Source of the DNA: an uncultured Thermoanaerobaculum sp.
GTDB lineage: Bacteria; Acidobacteriota; Thermoanaerobaculia; Thermoanaerobaculales; Thermoanaerobaculaceae
DNA length: 41,029 nt
Reading direction: 5' to 3'
Assembly: GCA_937934115.1 (NCBI GenBank)
Contig: CALHAH010000038.1
Span: forward strand, 1-41,029
The position numbers and the translations under genes are program-made. The notes under the pieces are model-generated. The model did not search any database. It saw only the letters and a list, made by a program, of their open reading frames with translations, and was not told the DNA's origin. Positions 33,085-40,833 of the stretch are shown here, one piece after another; the first letter of the stretch is position 1; each line of letters starts with the position of its first letter.

Positions 33085-33816
33085 TCACCCCTCCAAGATT
33101 TGGGCAACCTCAGCAAGCGACAGCGCCCCCGTGGCCAAAGCCGTACCCACCACCACGCCCTCCAGCCCCCGGGGTACAAGAGCAGCTAACGCTTTCACAT
33201 CTTCCCGGCCACCAACGCCTCCCGATGCCAGCACACCAGGACCAAAGGCAGACAGGACTTCCTCCAGCAAGCCCAGGTCGGGGCCAGCAGCCGTTCCATC
33301 CCGGGCCACCGCCGTTACCAAAAGGTGTCGGCAGCCAAGCCTTCGCACCTCCCGGGCAAAAGCCTGTGGCGACCAGGGGCTCGCCTGGGCCCAGCCACCC
33401 GCTACCACCACGCCGTCGCGGCTGTCGGCAGCCACCACCAGTCCCTCCGGATCTTCACAAGCCAACTGCGCGATGGCCTCCGCATCCCGCACCGCCAGCG
33501 AGCCCACCACCACGCGGGAAGCCCCCAGCTGGCGGAGTTCGCGAAAGTCCCTAACGCTGCGCACCCCTCCCCCCACCTGCACCGGCAACGAGACCTGCCG
33601 ACACAACGCCGCCACCACCTCGCGGTTATGCCCCACCCCAAAGGCCGCATCCAAATCCACCACGTGGACGCCCAAAGCGCCTTCCCGTTCCCACCGCTGG
33701 GCGAGAGCCACCGGGTCCTCACTCACCACCCACGCGGTCTCCGGCCTGCCCTGGCGCAACCGCACCGCCTTGCCCCCCAAAACGTCCACCGCCGCCCAAA
33801 CCCGAAAACTGCTCAT
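33085..33816 (-). CDS. hisA: ProFAR isomerase
   Basis: Isomerises ProFAR to PRFAR. 243 residues, a (beta/alpha)8 barrel: [16 protein letters not shown] (base Asp near residue 11), [12 protein letters not shown], the acid Asp in [14 protein letters not shown] and [12 protein letters not shown]. The usual T-(D/E)-x-x-RDGT segment reads [12 protein letters not shown], with Ala for the acidic residue. It overlaps hisH by four bases (ATGA). Confidence 0.95.
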   Translation of the reverse strand: MSSFRVWAAVDVLGGKAVRLRQGRPETAWVVSEDPVALAQRWEREGALGVHVVDLDAAFGVGHNREVVAALCRQVSLPVQVGGGVRSVRDFRELRQLGASRVVVGSLAVRDAEAIAQLACEDPEGLVVAADSRDGVVVAGGWAQASPWSPQAFAREVRRLGCRHLLVTAVARDGTAAGPDLGLLEEVLSAFGPGVLASGGVGGREDVKALAALVPRGLEGVVVGTALATGALSLAEVAQILEG

Positions 33817-34412
33817 GACGATAGCTCCAAGAACTCACGCAAGAACTGCGCTCCGGCTTCGCCGCTTTTTTCTGGGTGAAACTGAACACCCACCACCCGA
33901 CCACGGCGCGCCGCGGCACAAAACGAAACGCGGTCGTGGGTCACCACGCCCAGGAGATGCTCCGCTGCGGGCTGGGCCGCGTAGGAGTGCACGAAGTAAA
34001 ACCACCTCCCGTGCAAAGAGCCAAACCCCGCTCCTGTGGCCTCCACCTTTGCCCAGCCCATGTGCGGCACGCGAACACCGGAAGGCAAGGGAGCCACCAC
34101 CCCGGGCAGAAAGCCCAAACCCCGATGCAGACCAAACTCCGTCAGCTCTTCGAAAAGCAGCTGATGGCCAAGACAAATGCCCAACAGCCACGCGCCGTTG
34201 GCCACCGCTTCGCGAAGGGCCTCTTCCACCCCGTCCTTCCGCAGTCGCTCTAAAGCTGGTGGCGCCGCTCCCACCCCCGGCAACACCAAGCGCCGGGCCA
34301 CGGCCACGTCCTCGGCTTGCGCCACCACCTCCACGGTGGTCCCCAAACGGCGAAAGGCCCGCACCACGTTGGGCACGTTGCCCACCCCCAGGTCCACCAC
34401 CGTCACGGTCAT
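33813..34412 (-). CDS. hisH: Imidazole glycerol phosphate synthase, glutaminase subunit
   Basis: 199-residue class I GATase partner of HisF: VVDLGVGNVPNVVRAF at the start, VLPGVGAAPPAL, the nucleophile Cys in LGICLGHQLLFE, and the His-Glu pair in VQFHPEKSG. Overlaps hisB and hisA by four bases each (ATGA). Confidence 0.97.
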   Translation of the reverse strand: MTVTVVDLGVGNVPNVVRAFRRLGTTVEVVAQAEDVAVARRLVLPGVGAAPPALERLRKDGVEEALREAVANGAWLLGICLGHQLLFEELTEFGLHRGLGFLPGVVAPLPSGVRVPHMGWAKVEATGAGFGSLHGRWFYFVHSYAAQPAAEHLLGVVTHDRVSFCAAARRGRVVGVQFHPEKSGEAGAQFLREFLELSS

Positions 34413-35005
34413 AGGTGTAAGGTGCCCTTGGTGGAAGGCACCACATCGGAAACCAACCGCACCGCCTGAGCTAGAGCCAAAGCAAACGCCTTGAACGCCG
34501 CTTCCGCAGCGTGGTGGGGGTCGCGGCCCCGTTCCACGTCCACGTGGAGGGTGAAAAGGCCACGGCTTGCCACCGCCTTAAAAAACTCCGCCACCAGCGT
34601 CAACGGGAAGCTGCTGGTCACTAAAGCCAGCTCAAGGCCCTGGGGAAAGGCAACCCAGGCGTAGGGACGCCCGGAAAGGTCCACCACCGCCCTGGCCAAA
34701 GCTTCATCCAGAGGGGCGTAGGCAAAGCCAAAACGCTGAATACCTCGTCGTTCGCCCAGGGCCTCGGCCAAAGCCTGTCCCAGGGCCAAGCCCACATCCT
34801 CCACCGTGTGATGGGCGTCCACTACCAGATCGCCCTCGGCTCGCACCGTCAAACCCAGCGCCGCGTGGTGGGCCAAGGTGGCCAGCATGTGATCGAAAAA
34901 GCCCACGCCCGTGGAGATGGCGTACCCTTGCCCCCCCAGTTCCAGCTCCACCGCCACGCTGGTTTCACCCGTGAGTCGTTCTACCCGTCCCACCCTAGGG
35001 TTCAC
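34409..35005 (-). CDS. hisB: Imidazoleglycerol-phosphate dehydratase
   Basis: 198 residues, dehydratase only, without the histidinol-phosphatase domain found in enterobacterial HisB. The two metal-binding repeats are seen: FDHMLATLAHHAALGL with DAHHTVEDVGLALG, and RGRDPHHAAEAAFKAF. The end STKGTL is typical. GTG 35005 has GGAGG six bases upstream and overlaps hisC by 11 bases. Confidence 0.96.
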   Translation of the reverse strand: MNPRVGRVERLTGETSVAVELELGGQGYAISTGVGFFDHMLATLAHHAALGLTVRAEGDLVVDAHHTVEDVGLALGQALAEALGERRGIQRFGFAYAPLDEALARAVVDLSGRPYAWVAFPQGLELALVTSSFPLTLVAEFFKAVASRGLFTLHVDVERGRDPHHAAEAAFKAFALALAQAVRLVSDVVPSTKGTLHL

Positions 35006-36029
35006 GTACCACCTCCTTAAGAACAGCCAGCAACACGTCCCCTTCCTCACGAGTCCCCACCGTCACCCGCACATACCCAAGCGCCGAAAGTTCCTCCACT
35101 TCCCGCACGGCAATACCCGCTGCGGCAAGAAATTGCGCCAGGCGAGGGCCACCCCAGCCTTCGCGACGGAGCAAGTAAAAGTTGCCGCGGGAGGGGACGG
35201 CTTCCCAATGCGGAAGCCTCGCCACCGCTTGCAACTGCCGCTCCCTTTCGGCCACCACGTGCGCCGCTCGTCGCCGCCCCAGCTCGGGCATGGCCGCGGC
35301 GGCTTCAAAGGCAGCCCACACCGCCACCCCCGGCGCAAAGGGGAAAAGCCGTGTACGTATCCTTTTGGCAAAACTGGCAGAGGTCAAAACACAGCCGGCC
35401 CGCACCCCAGCCACCCCCCAAACTTTGGAAAGGGTTCGCGTGATCATGAGGTGGGGAAACTCCAAAAGCCACGGACCCACGTCACCGTACGTACCAAACT
35501 CCCAGTACGCCCCGTCCCAAATGGTGGGCTTACCCAAACGCAAAAGCTTTCGCCAAAGCTCAGGGGAAAGCTCACCACCAGTGGGGTTGTTGGGGGAACA
35601 GAACAGCAACACATCTGCTTCTTCCGCCAAGGCGCAAAGCTCATCCTCCGGGAAGGCAAACGCTGGGGCCTTGAGCACAAGGCGCTTTTCCACCCCCTGG
35701 GCCCGCCGGATGAGCCATGGGTAAACGGAAAAGCTAGGCCAAAACGTCAAAACCCGGGCGCCGCTTGCTGCAAAGGTAGACAAAGCCGCTGCCAGCACCT
35801 CGTTGGAGCCGTTGCCCACCAGGGTGCCCTCCGCCGACCAGCCGTACAAGCGAGCCGCGGCCTCCCGTGCCGGTCGCGCATCCATGGCGGGGTAGCGGCG
35901 CAGCTCCACCTGCTCAAGAAAAGAAAGGAAAAGCTTGCGAAAAGCGCCATCGGCCTCCCACGGGGCCTCGTTCAAATCCAACCGCAAGGCCGCCGCGGCT
36001 AGCGGAGGACGTACATACTCGGTGCTCAC
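34995..36029 (-). CDS. hisC: Histidinol-phosphate aminotransferase
   Basis: 344-residue class II-like PLP aminotransferase: LRLDLNEAPWEADGAFR at the start, VGNGSNEVLAAAL, LLFCSPNNPTGGEL, the PLP lysine in TRTLSKVWGVAGVRAG and the substrate Arg in YVRVTVGTREE. GTG 36029 overlaps the hisD stop as GTGA. It might also transaminate aromatic keto acids, as some HisC do, which would fit the mixed operon. Confidence 0.94.
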   Translation of the reverse strand: MSTEYVRPPLAAAALRLDLNEAPWEADGAFRKLFLSFLEQVELRRYPAMDARPAREAAARLYGWSAEGTLVGNGSNEVLAAALSTFAASGARVLTFWPSFSVYPWLIRRAQGVEKRLVLKAPAFAFPEDELCALAEEADVLLFCSPNNPTGGELSPELWRKLLRLGKPTIWDGAYWEFGTYGDVGPWLLEFPHLMITRTLSKVWGVAGVRAGCVLTSASFAKRIRTRLFPFAPGVAVWAAFEAAAAMPELGRRRAAHVVAERERQLQAVARLPHWEAVPSRGNFYLLRREGWGGPRLAQFLAAAGIAVREVEELSALGYVRVTVGTREEGDVLLAVLKEVVREP

Positions 36030-37315
36030 AACCTCCCCCGTTCCCCGGCACTCAAGGCCTCCGCGTGCAGGGGGAGGCCCTCCACTTCCGCCAGGGTGGC
36101 CGCGGCCCTTGCCAGCTTGGGGTAGCGGTGAGGGGCTACTTGCACCACCGCCGTGCGGTGCACGAAGTCCCAAACCCCCAAGGGGGAAGCAAAACGCGCG
36201 GCCCGCGCCGTAGGCAAAATGTGATTGCTACCCACCACGTAATCGCCCAAGGTCACCGGCGAGTACGTCCCCAAAAACACCGTCCCCGCAGCGGTAATGC
36301 GCTCCACCCACCGTTGGGGTTCTTCCACCAAAAGCTCCACGTGTTCCGGGGCAATGCGATTCACCGCCTGGCAGGCCGCTTCCAGGTCTTCGGCCAAGAA
36401 CACCGCCCCCCAGCGTTTGAGAGCTGTGCGCGCCGGCGAGTCGGCGGGCAACGAGCGAAGCTTTGCCCGCAACCGTGCTTCGATCTTCCCCACCAAGCTC
36501 TCGGCAGTGGTAATGGCCACCGCCAGCGCGTCCTCGTCGTGTTCCGCTTGCGCCAAGAGGTCGGCGGCCACTATCGCGGGATCGGCGTGGTGGTCCGCCA
36601 CCACAACCACCTCCGAAGGCCCTGCGATAAGGTCCACGTCCACGATGCCGTAAAGCGCACGCTTGGCCGCCGTCACCCAGCGCCCGCCTGGACCCACGAC
36701 CTTGTCCACCGCCGTCACCGACTCGGTGCCCAGGGCCAAAGCCGCCAGCGCGTGGGCCCCGCCCATCAAGTAAACCTCCCGCAGGTCCAAACGCTTCAGG
36801 AGGTAGCGGAGGTGCGGCGAGCTCAGGTACGCCCGTGGCGGGCAGGCCACGGCAATTCTCTCCACCCCCGCCAGGCGAGCCGGCACTACCGCCATCAGGA
36901 GGCTGGAAAGGTACACGGCCCCACCCCCGGGGACGTAAACCCCCACCGAGCTCAAAGGTCGCACGCGAATGGCCAACTCGTCCCCTTGAAGATCCAGCGT
37001 GTAGCCCTTGGGCTTTTGCGCTTCATGAAAGGCTTGTAAGTTGGCCAGGGCAAGCTCCACCGCCTCGGCAAAATCCTCCCCCACCTCCGCTTCCGTGGGT
37101 GCCTCGGGGGCGAGTTTGAGCTGCGAAACCGACATCCCCTTAAGGTCAAAGCGCCGCACATAAGCAGAAAGGGCCTTGTCCTTACCCTTGGCGATGTTGG
37201 CCACAATGGCGCGGACCTTCTCCTCCAGTCCAGGATCCAGCACCCTCGCCATGCGCCCGTCCAGCTGCTGCAGAAACTTCTCACCCTTCTCGTCGCTAAT
37301 CCGAAAGCTCCTCAT
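36026..37315 (-). CDS. hisD: Histidinol dehydrogenase
   Basis: Last two oxidations to histidine. 429 residues with VGVYVPGGGAVYLSSLLMAV, GPGGRWVTAAKRAL, IAGPSEVVVVAD, the zinc ligands in LLAQAEHDEDA, catalytic Glu-His in IAPEHVEL and LGDYVVGSNHILPT. ATG 37315 follows GGGAGGTGACC; overlaps hisG by 20 bases. Confidence 0.97.
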   Translation of the reverse strand: MRSFRISDEKGEKFLQQLDGRMARVLDPGLEEKVRAIVANIAKGKDKALSAYVRRFDLKGMSVSQLKLAPEAPTEAEVGEDFAEAVELALANLQAFHEAQKPKGYTLDLQGDELAIRVRPLSSVGVYVPGGGAVYLSSLLMAVVPARLAGVERIAVACPPRAYLSSPHLRYLLKRLDLREVYLMGGAHALAALALGTESVTAVDKVVGPGGRWVTAAKRALYGIVDVDLIAGPSEVVVVADHHADPAIVAADLLAQAEHDEDALAVAITTAESLVGKIEARLRAKLRSLPADSPARTALKRWGAVFLAEDLEAACQAVNRIAPEHVELLVEEPQRWVERITAAGTVFLGTYSPVTLGDYVVGSNHILPTARAARFASPLGVWDFVHRTAVVQVAPHRYPKLARAAATLAEVEGLPLHAEALSAGERGRL

Positions 37316-37928
37316 GGTCACCTCCCAAACGGTGCACTAACGCCGTCAATGCCTCAAACTCCGTTGCCCAAGAGGCCCGGTTGGCCACAAAATAAGGTGC
37401 CACCTCAAGCCAGGTTTCCACGATCACCAGCCCATTTTCCCGCAACGTTGTCCCGGTTTCCACAAGGTCCAAAACCAACGGCGCTAAATCCAGGGTGGCT
37501 GCCAGCTCCACCGAGCCGGCCAGCGGCACCACTTCCGCCCACAGCCCCCTTTGCGCCAAAAGCTTCTGCGCCAAGCGTGGGTACTTGGTGGCGAGCCTGA
37601 AAGGCTTCCAGAGGGGTGGTGCAGGCCTATCCTGCCGTGCCAGCAGGCACAACCGGCAGCGGCCAAAACCGAACCGCCGCAGGCGCAGGAGATCAGCTCC
37701 TGCCTCCAGGATTTGGTCCAAACCCACCACCCCTGCATCCGCCACCCCCTGCGACACGTAAGCGGGTACGTCCGCGTCCTTGACCACCACCACCCGCAGT
37801 TCCCCGTCCTCAAAAACCAACCGCCTGGGGTTGGACTTGACTGCCGCGGCCAGAGAAAACCCGCCACGTTCCAAAAGATCCGTTACCGGCGCGAACAACC
37901 TTCCCTTGGGCAAGGCCAGCGTCACCAT
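37296..37928 (-). CDS. hisG: ATP phosphoribosyltransferase, short catalytic form (HisG-S)
   Basis: First step of histidine synthesis from ATP and PRPP. 210 residues, lacking the C-terminal regulatory domain of long HisG, so it needs HisZ. Motifs: TLALPKGRLFAPV, DVPAYVSQGVADAGVVG, ATKYPRLAQ and the PRPP loop LVLDLVETGTTLRENGL. ATG 37928 overlaps hisZ by seven bases, with GGAGGG just upstream. Confidence 0.96.
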   Translation of the reverse strand: MVTLALPKGRLFAPVTDLLERGGFSLAAAVKSNPRRLVFEDGELRVVVVKDADVPAYVSQGVADAGVVGLDQILEAGADLLRLRRFGFGRCRLCLLARQDRPAPPLWKPFRLATKYPRLAQKLLAQRGLWAEVVPLAGSVELAATLDLAPLVLDLVETGTTLRENGLVIVETWLEVAPYFVANRASWATEFEALTALVHRLGGDHEELSD

Positions 37929-38800
37929 GAGCCCTCCACCAGAAGCTGGTCCAAAGCCACGGTGGCCCCTACCGCCCACACGGCTCCGCTGCTTGCTTCC
38001 ACCCGGTACTCGCCACCGGAAGCCAAAAGCCCCTTGCTCCTTCGCCCCCAGAGAGAAAAAACCACCCCCCGGTAGTACCGTGCGGACGAGCGGGGCACGA
38101 GTTCAAAACGCACAGCTACCCCTTGCGCTCGCGCCTGTGCCGCGGCTTTCTCCACCCGCGCCCACACCGCCTCCAGACGGAAAAAGCGAACCCAATCGCG
38201 TCCCTCATCGAAGACAGCTTGCCGCAGGTAAAAAGCGGCCTCACCACGCAAGCCTAAAAGTGACGTTACGGCATCCGCATCCTTGGCTGCGAGCAAGTCT
38301 AAAAGCTCCTGATCCGGCGCCTCTTCCATGAGCAAGCCCAGGACTTCTTCCCCCAATCCGGTGTGGCTTACAGTCAAAGCCAGCCCCTGGGTGGAAAAAC
38401 CCACCTCACGCACCAGCCCCAAAAGCAGCTCCAAAGTGGCAGCCGCTTCGTTTTCCACGTTAAAGGACTCAAAGCCCAGCTGCATGAACTCCCGCACCCC
38501 GCGCAAGCGCACCCCTTCCCGTCGCGCCACCTCGCCGGCGTAACAAACCCGCAGTGGGCGACCGTCCGCCAGCTCCGAACGCAGCGCTCGCCCAATGAGC
38601 GGCGTAAAGTCGGCCCGCACCCCCCAAACCCGGCCCTCGCCATCTAGGAAACGAAACCCCCCATCCTCCTCGCCGTCCACCGGGTAAACCAAAGGCAAAA
38701 GCACCGGCCGAAATCCCCGCTGTGCCAGCCAACGCATCCCTAGGAACTGGGCCTCGTAAAGCCGACCGCCGCCGGCGGGCAAACCGTGGAGCGTCATCAT
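37922..38800 (-). CDS. hisZ: ATP phosphoribosyltransferase regulatory subunit
   Basis: 292-residue paralogue of histidyl-tRNA synthetase core that forms the hetero-octamer with short HisG and mediates histidine feedback. Class II aaRS-like features: GRVWGVRADFTPLIGRAL (motif 2 side), VCYAGEVARREGVRLRGVRE, FMQLGFESFNVENEAAATLE and a final GGEYRV-x-ASSGAVWAVG-like motif 3. It has no anticodon domain. ATG 38800 overlaps the aroDE stop (ATGA). Confidence 0.92.
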   Translation of the reverse strand: MMTLHGLPAGGGRLYEAQFLGMRWLAQRGFRPVLLPLVYPVDGEEDGGFRFLDGEGRVWGVRADFTPLIGRALRSELADGRPLRVCYAGEVARREGVRLRGVREFMQLGFESFNVENEAAATLELLLGLVREVGFSTQGLALTVSHTGLGEEVLGLLMEEAPDQELLDLLAAKDADAVTSLLGLRGEAAFYLRQAVFDEGRDWVRFFRLEAVWARVEKAAAQARAQGVAVRFELVPRSSARYYRGVVFSLWGRRSKGLLASGGEYRVEASSGAVWAVGATVALDQLLVEGSW

Positions 38801-40290
38801 GGCCTTGCCTCCGCAAGCCCTAACGCTTGCGCCATAGCTCCCACTGGCGGCGCCACACCGTTCATGGCCGCAAATTGCGAAACACCCTGGAAAAGCAACA
38901 CTTCCTTGCCAGACACGTAGTCCCAACCACGTTCCTGTGCCAACTTTTGTAGGAAGGTGGGATTTTCGCCGTAAGGCATATCCACCACCACACACCCAGA
39001 GGGCAAAGCCAGGCGCGCCAAAAAATCGTCTTCCTCGCCGTGGGCACCGGCGGGGGTCGCGTTGATGCACGCGCGCACCTCGTGCAGATTTTCAGGTTCG
39101 GCAACTTTCGCCCCAAACTCCCGGGCCACCATGGCCGCCTTCGCTGCATTTCTGGCCACCACCAGCGCGTGGCTTCCTGCCAGCTGCAGAGCCACCAGGG
39201 CAGCGCGGGCCGCACCGCCACTCCCCAGCACCGCCACGCGCGCGCCGGCAAGCTCAAGCCCCGCCTCCAAAAGCACCCGCGTCACCCCATCCACATCCGT
39301 AAGGTCCCCCATGAGCTTGCCGGGTCGCGGCAGCACCGTATTTACCGCCCCGGCTCGCTTTGCCCGCGGCGCCAAAACATCGCAAAGCAGGGCAGCTTTT
39401 TCCTTCCACGGCATGGTCACAGCAAAACCGCCGGTGGCAAGCCCGACCCCGTCCAACGCACCGGAACCGGCCGGTTGCAGAAGCAAGGCAAGCTCCTGCT
39501 CGTTGGTAACTGTTATCGGCACAAAGGCGTAAGGCAGCCCCAAAGCTGCAAATGCTGCCGCGTGCATGCGGGGGGAAAGCGACCTGTGGGCGTGGGAGCC
39601 CACAACCCCATACACGCGCCGGGGCCTTTCCCGGAGGTGCCCCACCAGCGCTTGCAGCTCCGCCACCGAAAGCTGTCCCGGGGCCAAGCGTTGCCCCTCG
39701 TCCCAAGCTGCATACGCCACCGGCGCCGCCAGAAACGGTGCCAAAAGCCGCGTGGCGATCCCCACTTCCCCCTGCGCAAAAACAATGCCGCGCTTATGGC
39801 CGTTGCTGCCCCGCGCCAGTGCCTGCGCCAAGCGCAACACCACCAGCACATCCGCCAGCGACGCCGCTGTGGGTACCGCTTTCACAAAGCGGGTTCCCAT
39901 GGCTAAAAGCTTTGCCACCCGCTCTTCCAAATCCCCAGGGGTATGGTGCCAGTGCTGGGAAAGGATCACTTTTTCCCTGGGAAGAACCGAGCCCAAAAGC
40001 TCCCCGTCTCGTTCCGCTTCCACGTCGTAAAAAGCTGCCCCCCACCTGGCCGCTTCGCGAAAGAACGCCTGCCGACTGGCCGTATCCTCCGGACCCTGGC
40101 CCCCTTCGGCCTTCGAACGCAACGTCACCACCACAGGCAGGGACGAGGCGCGCACCAGCTCCGCCACAGGACAGGAAGACGGCAGAAGATCCACTCGAAG
40201 TTCTACCAGCGTAGCACCCGCCGGGGGGTGAGCGAGGAGCTCCCGGGGATCCCCATCGCCAACTTTTCCTAATGTGGCAATGATCTCCAT
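38797..40290 (-). CDS. aroDE: Bifunctional 3-dehydroquinate dehydratase (type I) / shikimate dehydrogenase
   Basis: 497 residues. The AroD half (about 1-210) is type I: LVELRVDLLP, the His of ILSQHWHHTPGD and the Schiff-base lysine in RFVKAVPTAASLAD. The AroE half (about 225-497) has VVGSHAHRSLSPRMHAAAF, catalytic Lys in FAVTMPWKEKA, the NADP loop VLGSGGAARAAL, INATPAGAHG and LLFQGVSQFAAMNG. The usual G-x-N-T-D motif reads GDLTDVDG, with Leu for Asn. Such fusions are typical of plants and Chlamydia and occur in some other bacteria. It opens the superoperon; the start codon ATG 40290 abuts a T5 tract, and its GGGGAGG ribosome-binding site lies in the attenuator hairpin. Confidence 0.93.
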   Translation of the reverse strand: MEIIATLGKVGDGDPRELLAHPPAGATLVELRVDLLPSSCPVAELVRASSLPVVVTLRSKAEGGQGPEDTASRQAFFREAARWGAAFYDVEAERDGELLGSVLPREKVILSQHWHHTPGDLEERVAKLLAMGTRFVKAVPTAASLADVLVVLRLAQALARGSNGHKRGIVFAQGEVGIATRLLAPFLAAPVAYAAWDEGQRLAPGQLSVAELQALVGHLRERPRRVYGVVGSHAHRSLSPRMHAAAFAALGLPYAFVPITVTNEQELALLLQPAGSGALDGVGLATGGFAVTMPWKEKAALLCDVLAPRAKRAGAVNTVLPRPGKLMGDLTDVDGVTRVLLEAGLELAGARVAVLGSGGAARAALVALQLAGSHALVVARNAAKAAMVAREFGAKVAEPENLHEVRACINATPAGAHGEEDDFLARLALPSGCVVVDMPYGENPTFLQKLAQERGWDYVSGKEVLLFQGVSQFAAMNGVAPPVGAMAQALGLAEARP

Positions 40291-40327
40291 AAAAACCAAC
40301 CTCCCCGCCGCTGCCGGCGGGGAGGTT
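40291..40327 (-). terminator. Attenuator hairpin directly before aroDE
   Basis: On the minus strand a perfect 13-bp stem (AACCTCCCCGCCG, loop GCAG, CGGCGGGGAGGTT) is followed by GG and TTTTT, and the T tract touches the aroDE ATG. As RNA this can both stop transcription and hide the aroDE ribosome-binding site GGGGAGG. On the plus strand the same stem is followed by T7, but no plus-strand gene needs a terminator here. Confidence 0.7.
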
Positions 40328-40345
40328 TTTTTGCCATCCCGTGAT

Positions 40346-40374
40346 CCCCGCTCGGCCACGCGGCGCGAGCGGGG
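40346..40374 (-). promoter_or_regulatory. Middle hairpin of the aroDE leader
   Basis: CCCCGCTCG (40374-40366) pairs perfectly with CGAGCGGGG (40354-40346), with an inner GCC/GGC pairing. Just upstream, GGCGGAGG (40383-40376), placed right after the leader-peptide stop codon, can pair with CCTCCCCGCC (40325-40316), the 5' arm of the terminator hairpin, with a two-base bulge. That would be the antiterminator, closing around this middle hairpin. Confidence 0.5.
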
Positions 40375-40383
40375 TCCTCCGCC

Positions 40384-40449
40384 CTAACGCCGCCCTGGCG
40401 TATGGAACCAGTACCAATGGCCGTAGGTGCGGTAACCCATCGCGTTCAT
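40384..40449 (-). CDS. Leader peptide with His-Trp-Tyr-Trp-Phe-His run (attenuation)
   Basis: A 21-codon ORF, ATG 40449-40447 to TAG 40386-40384. Codons 11-16 (40419-40402) read HWYWFH; codons 6 and 9 are also Tyr, so eight of 21 codons are His or aromatic. It lies between a promoter and a terminator-like hairpin in front of aroDE-his-trp, as in classical trp, his and phe attenuators. The predicted transcript starts only about 3-5 bases before the ATG, so it would be translated nearly leaderless; ATG 40440 is an alternative start. The order of elements and amino-acid content support a real leader peptide; translation is not shown. Confidence 0.75.
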   Translation of the reverse strand: MNAMGYRTYGHWYWFHTPGRR

Positions 40450-40459
40450 CACGCCAAAA

Positions 40460-40489
40460 ACTCTAAACCCCGCATTGCTCCCCTGTCAA
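40460..40489 (-). promoter_or_regulatory. Promoter of the aroDE-his-trp superoperon
   Basis: Minus-strand TTGACA (40489-40484) with TTAGAG at 17 bases or TAGAGT at 18 bases (40466-40460). Start near 40454-40453. The -35 lies inside the decayed 3' end of a transposase gene. Confidence 0.7.
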
Positions 40490-40810
40490 GGGCCCTGTAT
40501 TCGTCCATAACTTTTGGCACGCCTTGCTGGATTCGGAGAAAATTTGGATAGGGGTTTTGCGTTTCCCGGCGTGGTGGGGGAGTTCGTGCCTGCGCGGATG
40601 AGGAACTGGGCGAGCCTGCGGCTTTTAGGTCCAAGTCGGTGAAGAGGAGATCAAGGTCGTGGTTGTTGAACATGTCATGAAGGGTGCGGTTGAAACGCTC
40701 CACGAACGGGTTTTCCTTCGGGGAGCGGGGGTAGGTCCAGAAGTGTTCGAGACCCAAGGCTTGCAGGGCTATTGGAACTTGCCGGCGAACTCGGAAACGC
40801 TGCGGTCCTC
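40462..40810 (-). pseudogene. Decayed DDE transposase (rve/integrase core, IS481- or IS3-like)
   Basis: Pieces of one integrase core occur in order but in changing frames: a DNGSEF-like SEFAGKFQ (near 40795, followed by an in-frame stop), then ALGLEHFWTYPRSPKENPF with VERFNRTLHDMF (catalytic Glu, 40765-40670), then RRLAQFLIRAG, then KTPIQIFSESSKACQKLWTN, which matches the usual transposase C terminus. The first catalytic Asp and everything before it are missing. At least three frameshifts or a stop make it a pseudogene. The promoter of the aro-his-trp operon overlaps its last codons. Confidence 0.7.
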
Positions 40811-40833
40811 GCTCCTGCGGGGCCAACGCGAAC

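Noticed and set aside
40298-40332. Plus-strand intrinsic terminator (stem plus T7) as the main function of this hairpin
   Set aside because: No plus-strand gene lies upstream within 20 kb; the position just before aroDE and after the leader peptide favours the minus-strand attenuator reading.
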